From Thermus hydrothermalis (GTDB lineage: Bacteria > Deinococcota > Deinococci > Deinococcales > Thermaceae): DNA of 64,000 bases. The stretch is from assembly GCF_022760925.1 (NCBI RefSeq), contig NZ_JAKTNT010000015.1, positions 1 to 64,000 of the forward strand, written 5' to 3'. The notes below the pieces were generated by a model, which was not told where the DNA came from, made no database searches, and saw nothing but the letters and a program-made list of their open reading frames with translations. The position numbers and the translations under genes were made by a program. The stretch's first letter is position 1. Every line of letters starts with the position of its first letter. Positions 44,556 to 53,942 of this stretch are shown here, piece by piece.

Positions 44556-45529
44556 TCCTCACCCTCGGGTTTGGCGGCGCGGCTGATGGATTCCCGCATG
44601 TCCGTGTCCGCCTCAATGTTCTTGAGGCGGTAGTAGTCCATGACCCCTAGGTTCCCTTGGCGCAAGGCTTCCGCCAGGGCTAGGGGCACCTGGGCCTGGG
44701 CCTCCACCAGCTTGGCCCGCATGGCCTCCACCAGGGCCCGGTTCTCCTGCTCCGCCGCCACGGCCATGGCCCGGCGCTCCTCTGCCTTGGCCTGGGCGAT
44801 CTTCTTGTCCGCCTCCGCCTGGTCAATCTGAAGCTGCGCCCCGATGTTCTTGCCCACGTCCACGTCGGCGATGTCCACGGAGAGGATCTCAAAGGCGGTG
44901 CCGGCGTCCAGGCCCTTTTCCAGGACGGTCTTGGAGATGCGGTCGGGGTTTTCCAGGACCTCCTTGTGGGAGTTGGCGCTGCCGATGGTGGTCACGATGC
45001 CTTCCCCCACCCGGGCGATGATGGTTTCCTCCCCGGCCCCGCCCACCAGGCGGTCAATGTTGGCCCGCACCGTGACCCGGGCGGTGGCCAGAAGCTGGAT
45101 CCCGTCCTTGGCCACGGCGGCCACCATGGGGGTCTGGATCACCTTAGGGTTCACGGAAACCCGGACCGCCTCCAGGACGTCCCGCCCCGCCAGGTCTATG
45201 GCCGCCGCCCGATCAAAGGTGAGCTTGATGCCCGCCTTGTCGGCGGCGATGAGGGCGTCCACCACCCGGTCCACGTTGCCTCCCGCCAGGTAGTGGGCCT
45301 CGAGGCGGTCCAGCCGCACGTCCAGCCCCGCCTTGGTGGCCTTGATGAGGGGGTAGATGATCTTGGCCGGGGGCACGCGCCTAAGGCGCATGGCCACCAG
45401 GGTCAGGAGGGGCACCCGTACCCCCGCCGCCCAGGCGGAGATCCAAAGGCCTACCGGGATGAAGCTAAAGAAGAGGAAGACGAGGACGAGGACCAAAAAG
45501 GCCAGAAAGAGTACGCCGAGTCCTTCCAT
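44552..45529 (-). CDS. floA: Flotillin-like protein FloA
   Basis: A 325-residue membrane-associated scaffold. A hydrophobic N-terminal hairpin ([26 protein letters not shown]) precedes a PHB/SPFH-type domain ([34 protein letters not shown]) and an Ala/Glu-rich coiled coil ([17 protein letters not shown]). FloA organises fluid membrane domains in other bacteria. ATG 45529 follows GGAGGAAT; upstream codons in the frame belong to nfeD. It directly follows nfeD, its conserved partner. Confidence 0.93.
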   Translation of the reverse strand: MEGLGVLFLAFLVLVLVFLFFSFIPVGLWISAWAAGVRVPLLTLVAMRLRRVPPAKIIYPLIKATKAGLDVRLDRLEAHYLAGGNVDRVVDALIAADKAGIKLTFDRAAAIDLAGRDVLEAVRVSVNPKVIQTPMVAAVAKDGIQLLATARVTVRANIDRLVGGAGEETIIARVGEGIVTTIGSANSHKEVLENPDRISKTVLEKGLDAGTAFEILSVDIADVDVGKNIGAQLQIDQAEADKKIAQAKAEERRAMAVAAEQENRALVEAMRAKLVEAQAQVPLALAEALRQGNLGVMDYYRLKNIEADTDMRESISRAAKPEGEE

Positions 45530-45530
45530 A

Positions 45531-46799
45531 CTATTCCTCCAAAGGTTCCACCAGCACCGTGGGACCCCGCACCTCCACCACCCGTATGGCCGTGCCCTTG
45601 GGGATGAAGCCCCGGTGGGCCACCACGTCCACGCGCTTGGCGCCAAACCGCCCCACGCCCCCGGGGCGGAGGTCGGTGAGGGCTACCCCCACCGAGCCCA
45701 CCTCCACCGCTTCCTCCGTGGCGTGGGCGGCGATGGCGCTTTCCAACACCAAGGCCCGGGCGGGCCGCGTCCTGGGCAGGTAGCGGAAGACCACCAGGAG
45801 GCCAAGCCCCAAGGCGATCACGGCGATGGCCAGGACCAAAAGGGCGTTCTCCCCGAAGGTGAAGTAGACGGAGGCCAGAATGGACCCCACGCCCAAGGCC
45901 CCGGCCAGGCCAAAGCCGGGGAAGAGGAAGGCTTCCGCCAAAAGGAGCACCACCCCCAGGAAGAAGAGGAGGAGCTCAAAGGCCCCGGAAAGCCCCGCAA
46001 GCCACCCCCCGGCGAAGTAAAGGGCCAAGAAGGCGAGGCCCAAGGCCCCCATGACGCCAAAGCCCGGGGTGAAGAGCTCTATGAGGAGAAGGAGAAGCCC
46101 AAGGGCGAGGAGGAGGCCGGCCACGGCGGAGCTCGTGAGGAAGCGGGCCACCTGGACCCTAGGCCCCGGCTCCAGGCGCTCCGTTTCCGGGCTGAGGCCC
46201 GCCTGCCTGAGGGCTTCTGGGAGGCTTGCCGCCTTGAAGTCCGCCACCTTGAGCTCCACCGCCTTGTCGGCGGAGAGGGTTAGGGGTTCTCCCTTGGCGG
46301 AAAGCCCGGGGACCTCCACGTTGGGGTCCACCATGGCCTCGGCGAGCTCCGTGGGCCGCCCCCGGGCCTCGGCCACGGCGCGGAACTTGCCCTTGAGGGC
46401 GGAGATGACCTTCTGGTCCGCCGCCTGGGGCTGGCCGAGGGGCGGGGCCACCAGGGGCAGGGCGGCCCCGATCTCCGAGCCTGGGAGCATGGCCACCTGG
46501 CGGCAGGCGAGGGCGATGAGGGCCCCGGCGGAGAAGGCGTTTTGCACCACGGCCAGGGTGGGGAGGGGGGTTTGCAGGATGCGGTCGGTGATGCGGATGG
46601 CGGCGTCCACCCGGCCCCCCGGCGTGTCTATGAGGAAGGCCACGCCGCTTGCCCCTTCCCGTTCCGCCCGGGAGAGGGCCTCTTCCACGAAGACCGCCAG
46701 GGCCGGGTCAATCTCCCCTTGGATGGGGATGAGGTAGGTCTTCCCCCATGCCAGGGAGAGGAGGAAGGCTAGGGCTAGGAGCCTTTTCACCGCCCTCAT
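45531..46799 (-). CDS. NfeD-type membrane serine protease
   Basis: A 422-residue protein with a signal peptide ([15 protein letters not shown]), an external ClpP-like protease domain (about 20-210: [13 protein letters not shown] and the nucleophile segment [17 protein letters not shown]), four to five membrane helices (~225-360) and a C-terminal OB-fold NfeD domain. Such proteins partner with flotillin-like proteins. The ATG at 46799 touches a TATAGA at 46800-46805; a GTG at 46790, beginning MKRLL and nine bases past that hexamer, is an equally good leaderless start. Confidence 0.88.
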   Translation of the reverse strand: MRAVKRLLALAFLLSLAWGKTYLIPIQGEIDPALAVFVEEALSRAEREGASGVAFLIDTPGGRVDAAIRITDRILQTPLPTLAVVQNAFSAGALIALACRQVAMLPGSEIGAALPLVAPPLGQPQAADQKVISALKGKFRAVAEARGRPTELAEAMVDPNVEVPGLSAKGEPLTLSADKAVELKVADFKAASLPEALRQAGLSPETERLEPGPRVQVARFLTSSAVAGLLLALGLLLLLIELFTPGFGVMGALGLAFLALYFAGGWLAGLSGAFELLLFFLGVVLLLAEAFLFPGFGLAGALGVGSILASVYFTFGENALLVLAIAVIALGLGLLVVFRYLPRTRPARALVLESAIAAHATEEAVEVGSVGVALTDLRPGGVGRFGAKRVDVVAHRGFIPKGTAIRVVEVRGPTVLVEPLEE

Positions 46800-46829
46800 T
46801 CTATACGGCCCCCGGGAAGGAGTGTGGGC

Positions 46830-46835
46830 TATGCT
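46830..46835 (+). promoter_or_regulatory. -10 element for leaderless aroE
   Basis: TATGCT ends seven bases before the ATG at 46843. No -35 is evident. An alternative ATG at 46831 overlaps this hexamer. Confidence 0.5.
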
Positions 46836-46842
46836 GAAGGGG

Positions 46843-47643
46843 ATGTTGCGCCTTGCCGTCCTGGGCCACCCCGTGGCCCACTCCCTCTCCCCGGCCATGC
46901 ACCGCTACGCCCTGGAAAGCCTGGGCCTTAGGGGGAGCTACGAGGCCTGGGAGACCCCTTCGGAGGCCTTGCCCGATAGGCTTTCCGCGGTGCGGCGGGG
47001 TTTTCGGGGGGTGAACCTCACCATTCCCCTGAAGGAGGCGGCCTTGGCCCACTTGGACTGGGTTTCCCCGGAGGCCAAGGCCATTGGGGCGGTGAACACC
47101 GTGCTCCAGGTGGAGGGGAGGCTTCTTGGCTTCAACACGGACGCCCCCGGGTTCTTGGCCGCTTTGGAGGCGGGGGGGATACCCCTCGAGGGCCCCGCCC
47201 TGGTCCTGGGGGCGGGGGGGGCGGGGCGGGCCGTGGCTTGGGCGCTTAGGGAGGCGGGCCTCGAGGTCTGGGTTTGGAACCGCACCCCCGAGCGGGCGGA
47301 GGCCTTGGCGGCGGAGTTCGGCCTGAAGGCCGTGCCCCTCTCGTGGGCCAGGAGGGCCCGGCTTCTCGTGAACGCCACCCGGGTGGGCCTGGAGGATCCC
47401 GAGGCCACCCCCCTTCCCGAAGCGCTCCTCCCCGAGGAGGGGGCGGCGGTGGACCTGGTCTACAGGCCCCTTTGGACCCGCTTCCTCAAGGAGGCGAAGG
47501 CCCAGGGGTTAAGGGTGCAGACCGGGCTTCCCATGCTGGCCTGGCAGGGGGCCTTGGCCTTCCGCATCTGGACGGGCCTCCTCCCCGACCCCAAGGGCAT
47601 GGAGGAGGCGGCCTTAAAGGCCTTAGGGGAGCCATGCGCCTGA
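46843..47643 (+). CDS. aroE: Shikimate dehydrogenase
   Basis: A 266-residue NADPH enzyme that reduces 3-dehydroshikimate in aromatic amino acid synthesis. The substrate domain has AHSLSPAMH and NLTIPLKEAALAH (catalytic Lys), with NTDAPGF for the Asp. The cofactor loop is LGAGGAGRAV, followed by WNRTPERA, and the end has GLPMLAWQGALAF. I use the ATG at 46843 because it fits the known Thermus enzyme start and has a -10 seven bases upstream. An ATG at 46831 with AAGGAG eight bases before it is the alternative. Overlaps yigZ. Confidence 0.95.
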   Translation: MLRLAVLGHPVAHSLSPAMHRYALESLGLRGSYEAWETPSEALPDRLSAVRRGFRGVNLTIPLKEAALAHLDWVSPEAKAIGAVNTVLQVEGRLLGFNTDAPGFLAALEAGGIPLEGPALVLGAGGAGRAVAWALREAGLEVWVWNRTPERAEALAAEFGLKAVPLSWARRARLLVNATRVGLEDPEATPLPEALLPEEGAAVDLVYRPLWTRFLKEAKAQGLRVQTGLPMLAWQGALAFRIWTGLLPDPKGMEEAALKALGEPCA

Positions 47644-48203
47644 CCCTGGCCGAGCCCGTCTTCCACGAGGAAACCATCCAGAAAAGCCGCTTCATCGCCA
47701 AGGCGGCGCCCGTGGCCTCGGAAGGGGAGGCCCGGGCTTTTTTGGAACGAAACCGGGAGGAGGCGGCCACCCACAACTGCTTCGCCTACAAGATCGGCCA
47801 CCTTTACCGCTTCTCGGACGATGGGGAGCCTACGGGAACGGCGGGCAAGCCCATCCTCCACGCCATTGAGGCCCAGGGCCTGGACGGGGTGGCGGTCTTG
47901 GTGGTGCGCTACTTTGGCGGCGTCAAGCTTGGGGCCGGGGGGCTCGTGCGGGCGTACGGGGGGGTGGCGGCGGAGGCGCTCAGGTGGGGGAAAAAGGTGC
48001 CCTGGGTGGAGTGGGCGGAGGCCACCTTCCTCGTCCCCTTCGCCGAGCTAGGCCGGGTCTACCCCTTGGTGCGGGACCAGGTGGTGGGGGAAAGCCACGG
48101 CCAGGAGGGGGTTCTCCTGCGCCTCCGGCTTCCCCAGGAGGCCCTCCCTTCCCTGGAGGCGGCGCTACGGGAGGCCACCCGGGGGAAGGCCCGTAGAATG
48201 TGA
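47634..48203 (+). CDS. YigZ/IMPACT family protein
   Basis: A 189-residue protein of the UPF0029 (YigZ/IMPACT) family. The conserved block THNCFAYKIGHLYRFSDDGEPTGTAG-type region occupies residues ~42-70, followed by LVVRYFGGVKLGAGGLVRAYGG. The family is widespread and may bind RNA or ribosome-associated factors; the molecular role is not established. It overlaps aroE by 10 bp and stops four bases before polA, so the three genes form one unit. Confidence 0.88.
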   Translation: MRLTLAEPVFHEETIQKSRFIAKAAPVASEGEARAFLERNREEAATHNCFAYKIGHLYRFSDDGEPTGTAGKPILHAIEAQGLDGVAVLVVRYFGGVKLGAGGLVRAYGGVAAEALRWGKKVPWVEWAEATFLVPFAELGRVYPLVRDQVVGESHGQEGVLLRLRLPQEALPSLEAALREATRGKARRM

Positions 48204-48206
48204 GGG

Positions 48207-50699
48207 ATGCTTCCCCTCTTTGAGCCCAAGGGCCGGGTGCTCCTGGTGGACGGCCACCACCTGGCCTACCGCAACTTTTTCGCCCTCAAAGGGCTCACCA
48301 CGAGCCGGGGCGAGCCGGTGCAAGGGGTCTACGGCTTCGCCAAAAGCCTCCTCAAGGCCCTGAAGGAGGACGGGGACGTGGTCATCGTGGTCTTTGACGC
48401 CAAGGCCCCCTCTTTCCGCCACGAGGCCTACGAGGCCTACAAGGCGGGCCGGGCCCCCACCCCGGAGGACTTTCCCCGGCAGCTCGCCCTCATAAAGGAG
48501 CTGGTGGACCTCTTGGGGCTGGAGCGCCTCGAGGTCCCGGGCTTTGAAGCGGACGATGTCCTCGCCACCTTGGCCAAGCAAGCGGAGCGGGAAGGGTACG
48601 AGGTGCGCATCCTCACCGCCGACCGGGACCTCTTCCAGCTCCTTTCGGACCGCATCGCCGTCCTCCACCCGGAAGGGCACCTCATCACCCCGGGGTGGCT
48701 TTGGGAGCGGTACGGTCTGAAGCCGGAGCAGTGGGTGGACTTCCGCGCCCTGGCCGGCGACCCCTCCGACAACATCCCCGGGGTGAAGGGAATCGGGGAG
48801 AAGACCGCCCTGAAGCTCCTCAAGGAGTGGGGGAGCCTGGAAAACCTCCTCAAGAACCTGGACCATGTGAAGCCTCCTTCCGTAAGGGAGAAGATCCTCG
48901 CCCACCTGGACGACCTCAGGCTCTCCCAGGAGCTTTCCCGGGTGCGCACGGACCTCCCCTTGAAGGTGGACTTTAAAAAGCGGCGGGAGCCCGATAGGGA
49001 AGGGCTTAAGGCCTTCTTGGAGCGGCTTGAGTTTGGAAGCCTCCTCCACGAGTTCGGCCTCCTGGAAAGCCCCCTTCCGGCGGAGGAGGCCCCATGGCCG
49101 CCGCCGGAAGGGGCCTTTTTGGGCTACCGCCTTTCCCGGCCCGAGCCCATGTGGGCGGAGCTTCTTGCCTTGGCGGCGAGCGCCAAGGGCCGGGTTTACC
49201 GGGCGGAGGAGCCCTATGGGGCCCTAAGGGGCCTGAAGGAGGTGCGGGGGCTTCTTGCCAAGGACCTCGCCGTCTTGGCCCTAAGGGAGGGCCTGGACCT
49301 TCCCCCCACGGACGACCCCATGCTCCTCGCTTACCTCCTGGACCCCTCCAACACCACCCCCGAGGGCGTGGCCCGGCGGTATGGGGGGGAGTGGACGGAG
49401 GAGGCGGGGGAGCGGGCGGTGCTTTCCGAAAGGCTCTACGAGAACCTCCTTGGGCGCTTGAGAGGGGAAGAGAAGCTCCTTTGGCTTTACGAGGAGGTGG
49501 AAAAGCCCCTCTCCCGGGTCCTCGCCCACATGGAGGCCACGGGGGTGAGGCTGGACGTGGCCTACCTCAAGGCCCTTTCCCTGGAGGTGGCGGAGGAGAT
49601 GCGCCGCCTGGAGGAGGAGGTCTTCCGCCTGGCGGGCCACCCCTTCAACCTCAATTCCCGCGACCAGCTGGAAAGGGTGCTCTTTGACGAGCTCGGCCTT
49701 CCCCCCATCGGCAAGACGGAGAAGACTGGGAAGCGCTCCACGAGCGCCGCCGTCCTCGAGGCCCTGCGGGAGGCCCACCCCATCGTGGAAAAGATCCTTC
49801 AGTACCGGGAACTGGCCAAGCTCAAGGGCACCTACATTGACCCCCTTCCCGCCCTGGTCCACCCCAAGACGGGGCGGCTCCACACCCGCTTCAACCAGAC
49901 GGCCACGGCCACGGGCCGCCTTTCCAGCTCCGACCCCAACCTGCAGAACATCCCCGTGCGCACCCCCTTGGGCCAAAGGATCCGCCGGGCCTTCGTGGCC
50001 GAGGAGGGGTACCTGCTCGTGGCCCTGGACTATAGCCAGATTGAGCTCAGGGTCCTGGCCCACCTCTCGGGGGACGAGAACCTCATCCAGGTCTTCCAGG
50101 AGGGCCGGGACATCCACACCCAGACGGCGAGCTGGATGTTCGGCCTGCCGGCGGAGGCCATAGACCCCCTCATGCGCCGGGCGGCCAAGACCATCAACTT
50201 CGGCGTCCTTTACGGCATGTCCGCCCATCGGCTTTCCCAAGAGCTCAGCATCCCCTACGAGGAGGCGGTGGCCTTCATTGACCGCTATTTCCAGAGCTAC
50301 CCCAAGGTGAAGGCCTGGATTGAAAGGACCCTGGAGGAGGGGCGGCAGAGGGGGTATGTGGAAACCCTCTTCGGCCGCAGGCGCTACGTGCCCGACCTCA
50401 ACGCCCGGGTAAAGAGCGTGCGGGAGGCGGCGGAGCGCATGGCCTTTAACATGCCCGTGCAGGGCACCGCCGCCGACCTGATGAAGCTCGCCATGGTGAG
50501 GCTTTTCCCCAGGCTTCCCGAGGTGGGGGCGCGGATGCTCCTCCAGGTGCACGACGAGCTCCTCCTGGAGGCGCCCAAGGAGCGGGCGGAGGCGGCGGCG
50601 GCCCTGGCCAAGGAGGTCATGGAGGGGGTCTGGCCCCTGGCCGTGCCCCTGGAGGTGGAGGTGGGCATCGGGGAGGACTGGCTTTCCGCCAAGGGCTAG
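48207..50699 (+). CDS. polA: DNA polymerase I (Taq-type, no proofreading)
   Basis: An 830-residue thermostable polymerase for repair and Okazaki-fragment processing. The N-terminal 5' nuclease domain (1-290) has VLLVDGHHLAYR, VVFDAKAPSFRHE, FEADDVLATL and KGIGEKTA. The middle domain (~293-420) lacks the acidic residues of 3'-5' exonuclease, as in Taq. The polymerase domain shows motif A ALDYSQIELRVLAHLSG, the O helix RRAAKTINFGVLYGMS with Phe (not Tyr) at the ddNTP-selecting position, and motif C LLQVHDELLLEAP. Sequence resembles Tth and Tfl enzymes most in places but equals neither. An in-frame TGA just upstream fixes the start at 48207. Confidence 0.99.
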   Translation: MLPLFEPKGRVLLVDGHHLAYRNFFALKGLTTSRGEPVQGVYGFAKSLLKALKEDGDVVIVVFDAKAPSFRHEAYEAYKAGRAPTPEDFPRQLALIKELVDLLGLERLEVPGFEADDVLATLAKQAEREGYEVRILTADRDLFQLLSDRIAVLHPEGHLITPGWLWERYGLKPEQWVDFRALAGDPSDNIPGVKGIGEKTALKLLKEWGSLENLLKNLDHVKPPSVREKILAHLDDLRLSQELSRVRTDLPLKVDFKKRREPDREGLKAFLERLEFGSLLHEFGLLESPLPAEEAPWPPPEGAFLGYRLSRPEPMWAELLALAASAKGRVYRAEEPYGALRGLKEVRGLLAKDLAVLALREGLDLPPTDDPMLLAYLLDPSNTTPEGVARRYGGEWTEEAGERAVLSERLYENLLGRLRGEEKLLWLYEEVEKPLSRVLAHMEATGVRLDVAYLKALSLEVAEEMRRLEEEVFRLAGHPFNLNSRDQLERVLFDELGLPPIGKTEKTGKRSTSAAVLEALREAHPIVEKILQYRELAKLKGTYIDPLPALVHPKTGRLHTRFNQTATATGRLSSSDPNLQNIPVRTPLGQRIRRAFVAEEGYLLVALDYSQIELRVLAHLSGDENLIQVFQEGRDIHTQTASWMFGLPAEAIDPLMRRAAKTINFGVLYGMSAHRLSQELSIPYEEAVAFIDRYFQSYPKVKAWIERTLEEGRQRGYVETLFGRRRYVPDLNARVKSVREAAERMAFNMPVQGTAADLMKLAMVRLFPRLPEVGARMLLQVHDELLLEAPKERAEAAAALAKEVMEGVWPLAVPLEVEVGIGEDWLSAKG

Positions 50700-50968
50700 A
50701 AGAGGGCGTAGGCCGCCATCCCGAGGAGGACGCTCAGCCCTAGGCGGCGGGAAAGCCGAAAGGCCAAGGAAACCACAAGAAGGGCGGCCAGGGTCTTGGC
50801 CCAAAGCCAAGAGGGGGGCGGCCCGAAGGCGGATACCAGGAAGAGGGCCACCGCCAAGGCGGGCCCCGCCTGGCCCGGGGAAGGGCCCCTTTCCCCCCGC
50901 CAGGGGAGATAGCGGAGGAGAAGGGTGCCCAAGGCCAGAACCAGGATGGGGATCAAGGCCGCCTCCAC
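50696..50968 (-). CDS. azlD: Branched-chain amino acid exporter small subunit
   Basis: A 90-residue membrane protein with three to four helices and the typical TLLLRYLPW segment of AzlD. With AzlC it forms a two-component exporter for branched-chain amino acids. Start GTG 50968 lies within the azlC 3' end (16-bp overlap). It converges with polA and the two stop codons overlap. Confidence 0.88.
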   Translation of the reverse strand: MEAALIPILVLALGTLLLRYLPWRGERGPSPGQAGPALAVALFLVSAFGPPPSWLWAKTLAALLVVSLAFRLSRRLGLSVLLGMAAYALF

Positions 50969-51618
50969 AAGAAGCCCAAGACGCCCGCCAAGACGAGCCC
51001 CCAGGCGGTCTGGCCCAGGAGGTGGAGGGCGAAGGCCAAAAGCCCGGCGCCCAGGGCCACGGGGTTCCGCAAATGGGGCAGGGCGAGGAGCAGGAAAAGG
51101 GCGGGGAGGGCAAAGGAAAGGCCTTCCTCCGCCCCCGGGAGCCCTTTTAGCCCGGCGGCGCCGAAGACGCCCAGGAGGGTGCCCAGGTTCCAGGCCAAAT
51201 AGGCCCCGAGGCCGAGGCCTAGGAAAAACCCCGTGCGGGCGGGTTCGGGAAGGCCGGGAAGGGACTTTAGGGCCACGGCGAAGACCTCGTCGGTAAGGAA
51301 AAAGGCCAGGACGGGATGGCCTGCCAGGTAAGGTCTAAGGGCTGGCCCGTAGAAGGCGTGGCGCAGGTTTAGGAGAAGGGCCACCCCTACGGCGAGCCAG
51401 GGGGAGGCTCCTTCCGCCAGGAGGCCGAGGAAGGCGAACTGGCTCGCCCCGGCGAAGACAAAGAGGGAAAGGAGCGCTACGGCCCAGGGGGCAAGCCCCG
51501 CGCTCGCTCCGGCCATGCCGAAGGCCACGGCCACGGGGAAGTACCCCAAGGCCACGGGCCAGGCGGCGAGAAGCCCCTGGCGCAAAGGGCTTGGTGTGGA
51601 CGGCGGGAGGGCGGCCAT
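50953..51618 (-). CDS. azlC: Branched-chain amino acid exporter large subunit
   Basis: A 221-residue protein with about seven helices. The family signature is GYFPVAVAFGMAGASAGL and FVFAGASQFAFLGLL, followed by NLRHAFYG and FFLTDEVFAVAL. It exports branched-chain amino acids with AzlD. ATG 51618 is 39 bases from the divergent glmM start, so the two promoters must overlap. Confidence 0.92.
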   Translation of the reverse strand: MAALPPSTPSPLRQGLLAAWPVALGYFPVAVAFGMAGASAGLAPWAVALLSLFVFAGASQFAFLGLLAEGASPWLAVGVALLLNLRHAFYGPALRPYLAGHPVLAFFLTDEVFAVALKSLPGLPEPARTGFFLGLGLGAYLAWNLGTLLGVFGAAGLKGLPGAEEGLSFALPALFLLLALPHLRNPVALGAGLLAFALHLLGQTAWGLVLAGVLGFLWRRP

Positions 51619-51644
51619 GGGGGGATTTTATAAAGGGGGTGGGG

Positions 51645-51650
51645 TATAGT
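51645..51650 (+). promoter_or_regulatory. -10 element for leaderless glmM
   Basis: TATAGT ends seven bases before the glmM ATG at 51658. There is no Shine-Dalgarno between them. Confidence 0.65.
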
Positions 51651-51657
51651 GGGCCGG

Positions 51658-52959
51658 ATGAGGCGCTACTTCGGTACGGATGGGGTGCGGGGGGAGGCGG
51701 GCAAGCACCCCCTTACCCCGGAGTTCGTCCTGAGGCTAGGCCAGGCGGCGGGGGCGTACTTCCGGAAGGAAGCGGCGAGGCCGGTGGTCCTCCTCGCCAA
51801 GGACACCCGGGAGTCCTCGGACCTCCTGGAGGCCGCCTTGGCGGCAGGCCTCCTTTCCCAAGGGGTGCGGGTGGAGCACCTGGGGGTGCTCCCCACCCCG
51901 GGGGTGGCCCACCTCACGAGGCGGCTTGGGGCCACCGCCGGGGCCATGATCTCGGCGAGCCACAACCCCTACCAGGACAACGGCATCAAGTTCTTTGGCC
52001 CCGCTGGGGAGAAGCTTCCCGACGAGGCGGAGGAGGCCATAGAGGCGCTACTGGAGGAGGCCCACCCCACCCGGGGCATCGGCACGGTGGGGGACTTCCG
52101 GGAAGCGGAAAGGATGTACCTGGACTTCCTCTTGGAACATGCCCCGGACCTTTCGGGCCTCAAGGTGGGCCTGGACCTGGCCCACGGGGCCACCTACCGG
52201 GTGGGGCCGAAGCTCTTCCAGAGGGCGGGGGCTGAGGTCATGGCCTTCTTCAACACCCCCGATGGGCGCAACATCAACAAGGGGTGCGGCTCCACCCACC
52301 CGGAGGCCCTAAGCCGCTTCGTGGTGGAGCTGGGCCTGGACCTGGGCATCGCCTTTGACGGGGACGGGGACCGGGCCCTTTTCGTGGACCGGAGGGGCCG
52401 CCTCTTCCACGGGGACCACGTCCTCTACCTGGCCGCCTTGGCCTTTGGGGAGAAAGGGGTGGTGGGGACTGTGATGAGCAACATGGGCCTCGAGGTGGCC
52501 CTCAAGGAAAGGGGCATCGCCTTCCACCGGGCGCAGGTGGGGGACCGGTACGTGCTGGAGATGCTCAAGGAAAAGGGCCTTTACCTTGGGGGGGAGCCCT
52601 CGGGGCACGTGATCTTCCGCCGCCACCACACCACGGGGGACGGGCTTTTCACCGCCCTCATGGTGTTAGGGGCCCTAAAGCGCATGGGCGGGGACCTGGC
52701 CGACTGGTACGAGGCCCTTCCCCTCTACCCGCAGGTCCTGCTCAACGTGAAGGTGGCGGATAAGGCCAAGGTGGTGGCCCATCCCAGGCTCAAGGAGGCG
52801 GTGGCCGAGGCCGAGGCCAGGCTCCAAGGGAGGGGCCGGGTGAACGTGCGCCCCTCGGGCACCGAGCCCTTGGTGCGGGTCATGGTGGAGGCGGAGGAGG
52901 GGGCGGAGGGCTTGGCCGAGGAGCTCGCCGCCCTGGTGAGGGCTTTGGACCAGGGGTGA
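51658..52959 (+). CDS. glmM: Phosphoglucosamine mutase
   Basis: A 433-residue enzyme converting glucosamine-6-phosphate to glucosamine-1-phosphate for peptidoglycan and polysaccharide precursors. The start RRYFGTDGVRG, the phosphoserine loop TAGAMISASHNPYQDNGIK, the metal loop AFDGDGDRALFVD, the sugar loop GGEPSGHVIF and the phosphate site RPSGTEPLVRV are all present. The ATG at 51658 is used because a -10 lies seven bases before it and conservation begins at once; a start nine bases earlier is unsupported. Confidence 0.96.
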   Translation: MRRYFGTDGVRGEAGKHPLTPEFVLRLGQAAGAYFRKEAARPVVLLAKDTRESSDLLEAALAAGLLSQGVRVEHLGVLPTPGVAHLTRRLGATAGAMISASHNPYQDNGIKFFGPAGEKLPDEAEEAIEALLEEAHPTRGIGTVGDFREAERMYLDFLLEHAPDLSGLKVGLDLAHGATYRVGPKLFQRAGAEVMAFFNTPDGRNINKGCGSTHPEALSRFVVELGLDLGIAFDGDGDRALFVDRRGRLFHGDHVLYLAALAFGEKGVVGTVMSNMGLEVALKERGIAFHRAQVGDRYVLEMLKEKGLYLGGEPSGHVIFRRHHTTGDGLFTALMVLGALKRMGGDLADWYEALPLYPQVLLNVKVADKAKVVAHPRLKEAVAEAEARLQGRGRVNVRPSGTEPLVRVMVEAEEGAEGLAEELAALVRALDQG

Positions 52960-52973
52960 GGAGCCCCAAGGGT

Positions 52974-53017
52974 TATCCTTGCGTTTTTAGCGTCGCAATG
53001 CCCAATTAGCAAGGATA
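52974..53017. repeat. AT-rich inverted repeat before the ATPase remnant
   Basis: TATCCTTGC (52974-52982) and GCAAGGATA (53009-53017) are perfect complements around a 26-base centre that contains a TTTTTA tract. The segment is clearly richer in A and T than its surroundings. It may be an old promoter/operator or the end of a lost element. Confidence 0.5.
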
Positions 53018-53608
53018 GGGTACCCTGCCGCCTCCGACCCCTCCTCCATGCCCGCCTGGAAGAGGTCCCGGTGGTGGTCCTCACAGGACCCCGGCAGGTG
53101 GGCAAGACCACCTTGGCCTTGGCGGTGGGGGAGGAGCGGAAGGCCCTCTATCTGGAATTGGAGTCCGAGGCGGACCGGCCCGGCTAAGCGATCTGGAGGG
53201 CTAAACCTGGGCCTGGATGGGCGCACGGTCAACCCCTACTTGGACGTGCTGGTAGACCTTTACCTGCTCCGGCGCCTTCCGCCTTTGCAGGCCAACGTGG
53301 GCAAGCGCCTGGTGAGGTCGCCCAAGATCTACCCGATAGCGGTCTGGTGCGCGCCCTTCTCCACATCCCCGACCTCGAGGCCCTGCTGGCCCACCCCGTG
53401 GTGGGGGCGAGTTGCGAGGGCTTTGTCCTGGAAAACCTCCTGCGCGTCTTGCCCGAGGGGGAGGTGGGTGGCGGTGGAGGGGAAGCGGAGCCTGTCCCCC
53501 CCAGGCGGCCTAGGTGGTCTACCCCGGGAAAGAGGCCTTCCCCCGTGGGAGGGGGTTTGGGCCACGCCCCTCAAGGCCTTGATGGAAACCCTTTGGCGGG
53601 GTGGATAG
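53017..53608 (+). pseudogene. Remnant of a DUF4143-type AAA ATPase
   Basis: Three pieces of one gene lie in changing frames. Piece 1 (about 53017-53187) reads RLEEVPVVVLTGPRQVGKTT, a Walker A of this ATPase family, and stops at a TAA. Piece 2 (about 53200-53340, other frame) reads NPYLDVLVDLYLLRRLPPLQ and NVGKRLVRSPKIYP, the DUF4143 domain. Piece 3 (about 53340-53520, first frame again) reads HPVVGASCEGFVLENLLRVLP. Near 53565-53608 the frame has shifted once more to give VWATPLKALMETLWRGG and a stop. The Walker B part, roughly a hundred residues, is missing. A complete gene would be near 390 codons. It is the only clearly decayed accessory gene in the window. Confidence 0.85.
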
Positions 53609-53657
53609 GGGTGCGGATGGGGATACCCTTCCCCAAGGCTTGGGATAAGCTAAGGCC

Positions 53658-53942
53658 ATGTACGGCCGGGCCCATTTGGAGGAGCGCCTGAAGCGGGCCC
53701 TGGCCGAGGCCCTCCAGGGCCTCGAGGACCCCCGGCTCTTCCTCCTCACCGTGGAGGCGGTGCGGCTTTCCCCCGACGGGCAGGTCCTCACCGTCTACGT
53801 GGAGGCCTTCGCCGAGGAGGAAAAGGCCCTGGCCGCCTTGGAGCACGCCAAGGGGAGGCTCCTTTCCGCCCTGGCGGAAAGGGTGCGCCTCCGCCGCCTG
53901 CCCCGGCTAGCGTTTGTGCCATGGAGACCACAACCCTCCTAA
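53658..53942 (+). CDS. rbfA: Ribosome-binding factor A
   Basis: A 94-residue KH-like protein that assists late 30S maturation. The N-terminal helix HLEERLKRALAEALQGLEDPRL and the beta strands FLLTVEAVRLSPDGQVLTVYV fit the family, and the size agrees with the short Thermus RbfA. TAAGCT at 53646-53651 lies six bases before the ATG, with AAGGCC between. It is not in the nusA-infB operon, where many bacteria keep it. The end overlaps the thioesterase by 22 bp. Confidence 0.9.
   Translation: MYGRAHLEERLKRALAEALQGLEDPRLFLLTVEAVRLSPDGQVLTVYVEAFAEEEKALAALEHAKGRLLSALAERVRLRRLPRLAFVPWRPQPS

Noticed and set aside
49281-51113. A 610-residue open frame antisense to polA
   Set aside because: It mirrors the polymerase codons, has no motif or ribosome binding site, and runs on into azlD. 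In this GC-rich DNA the complement of a real gene often lacks stop codons.
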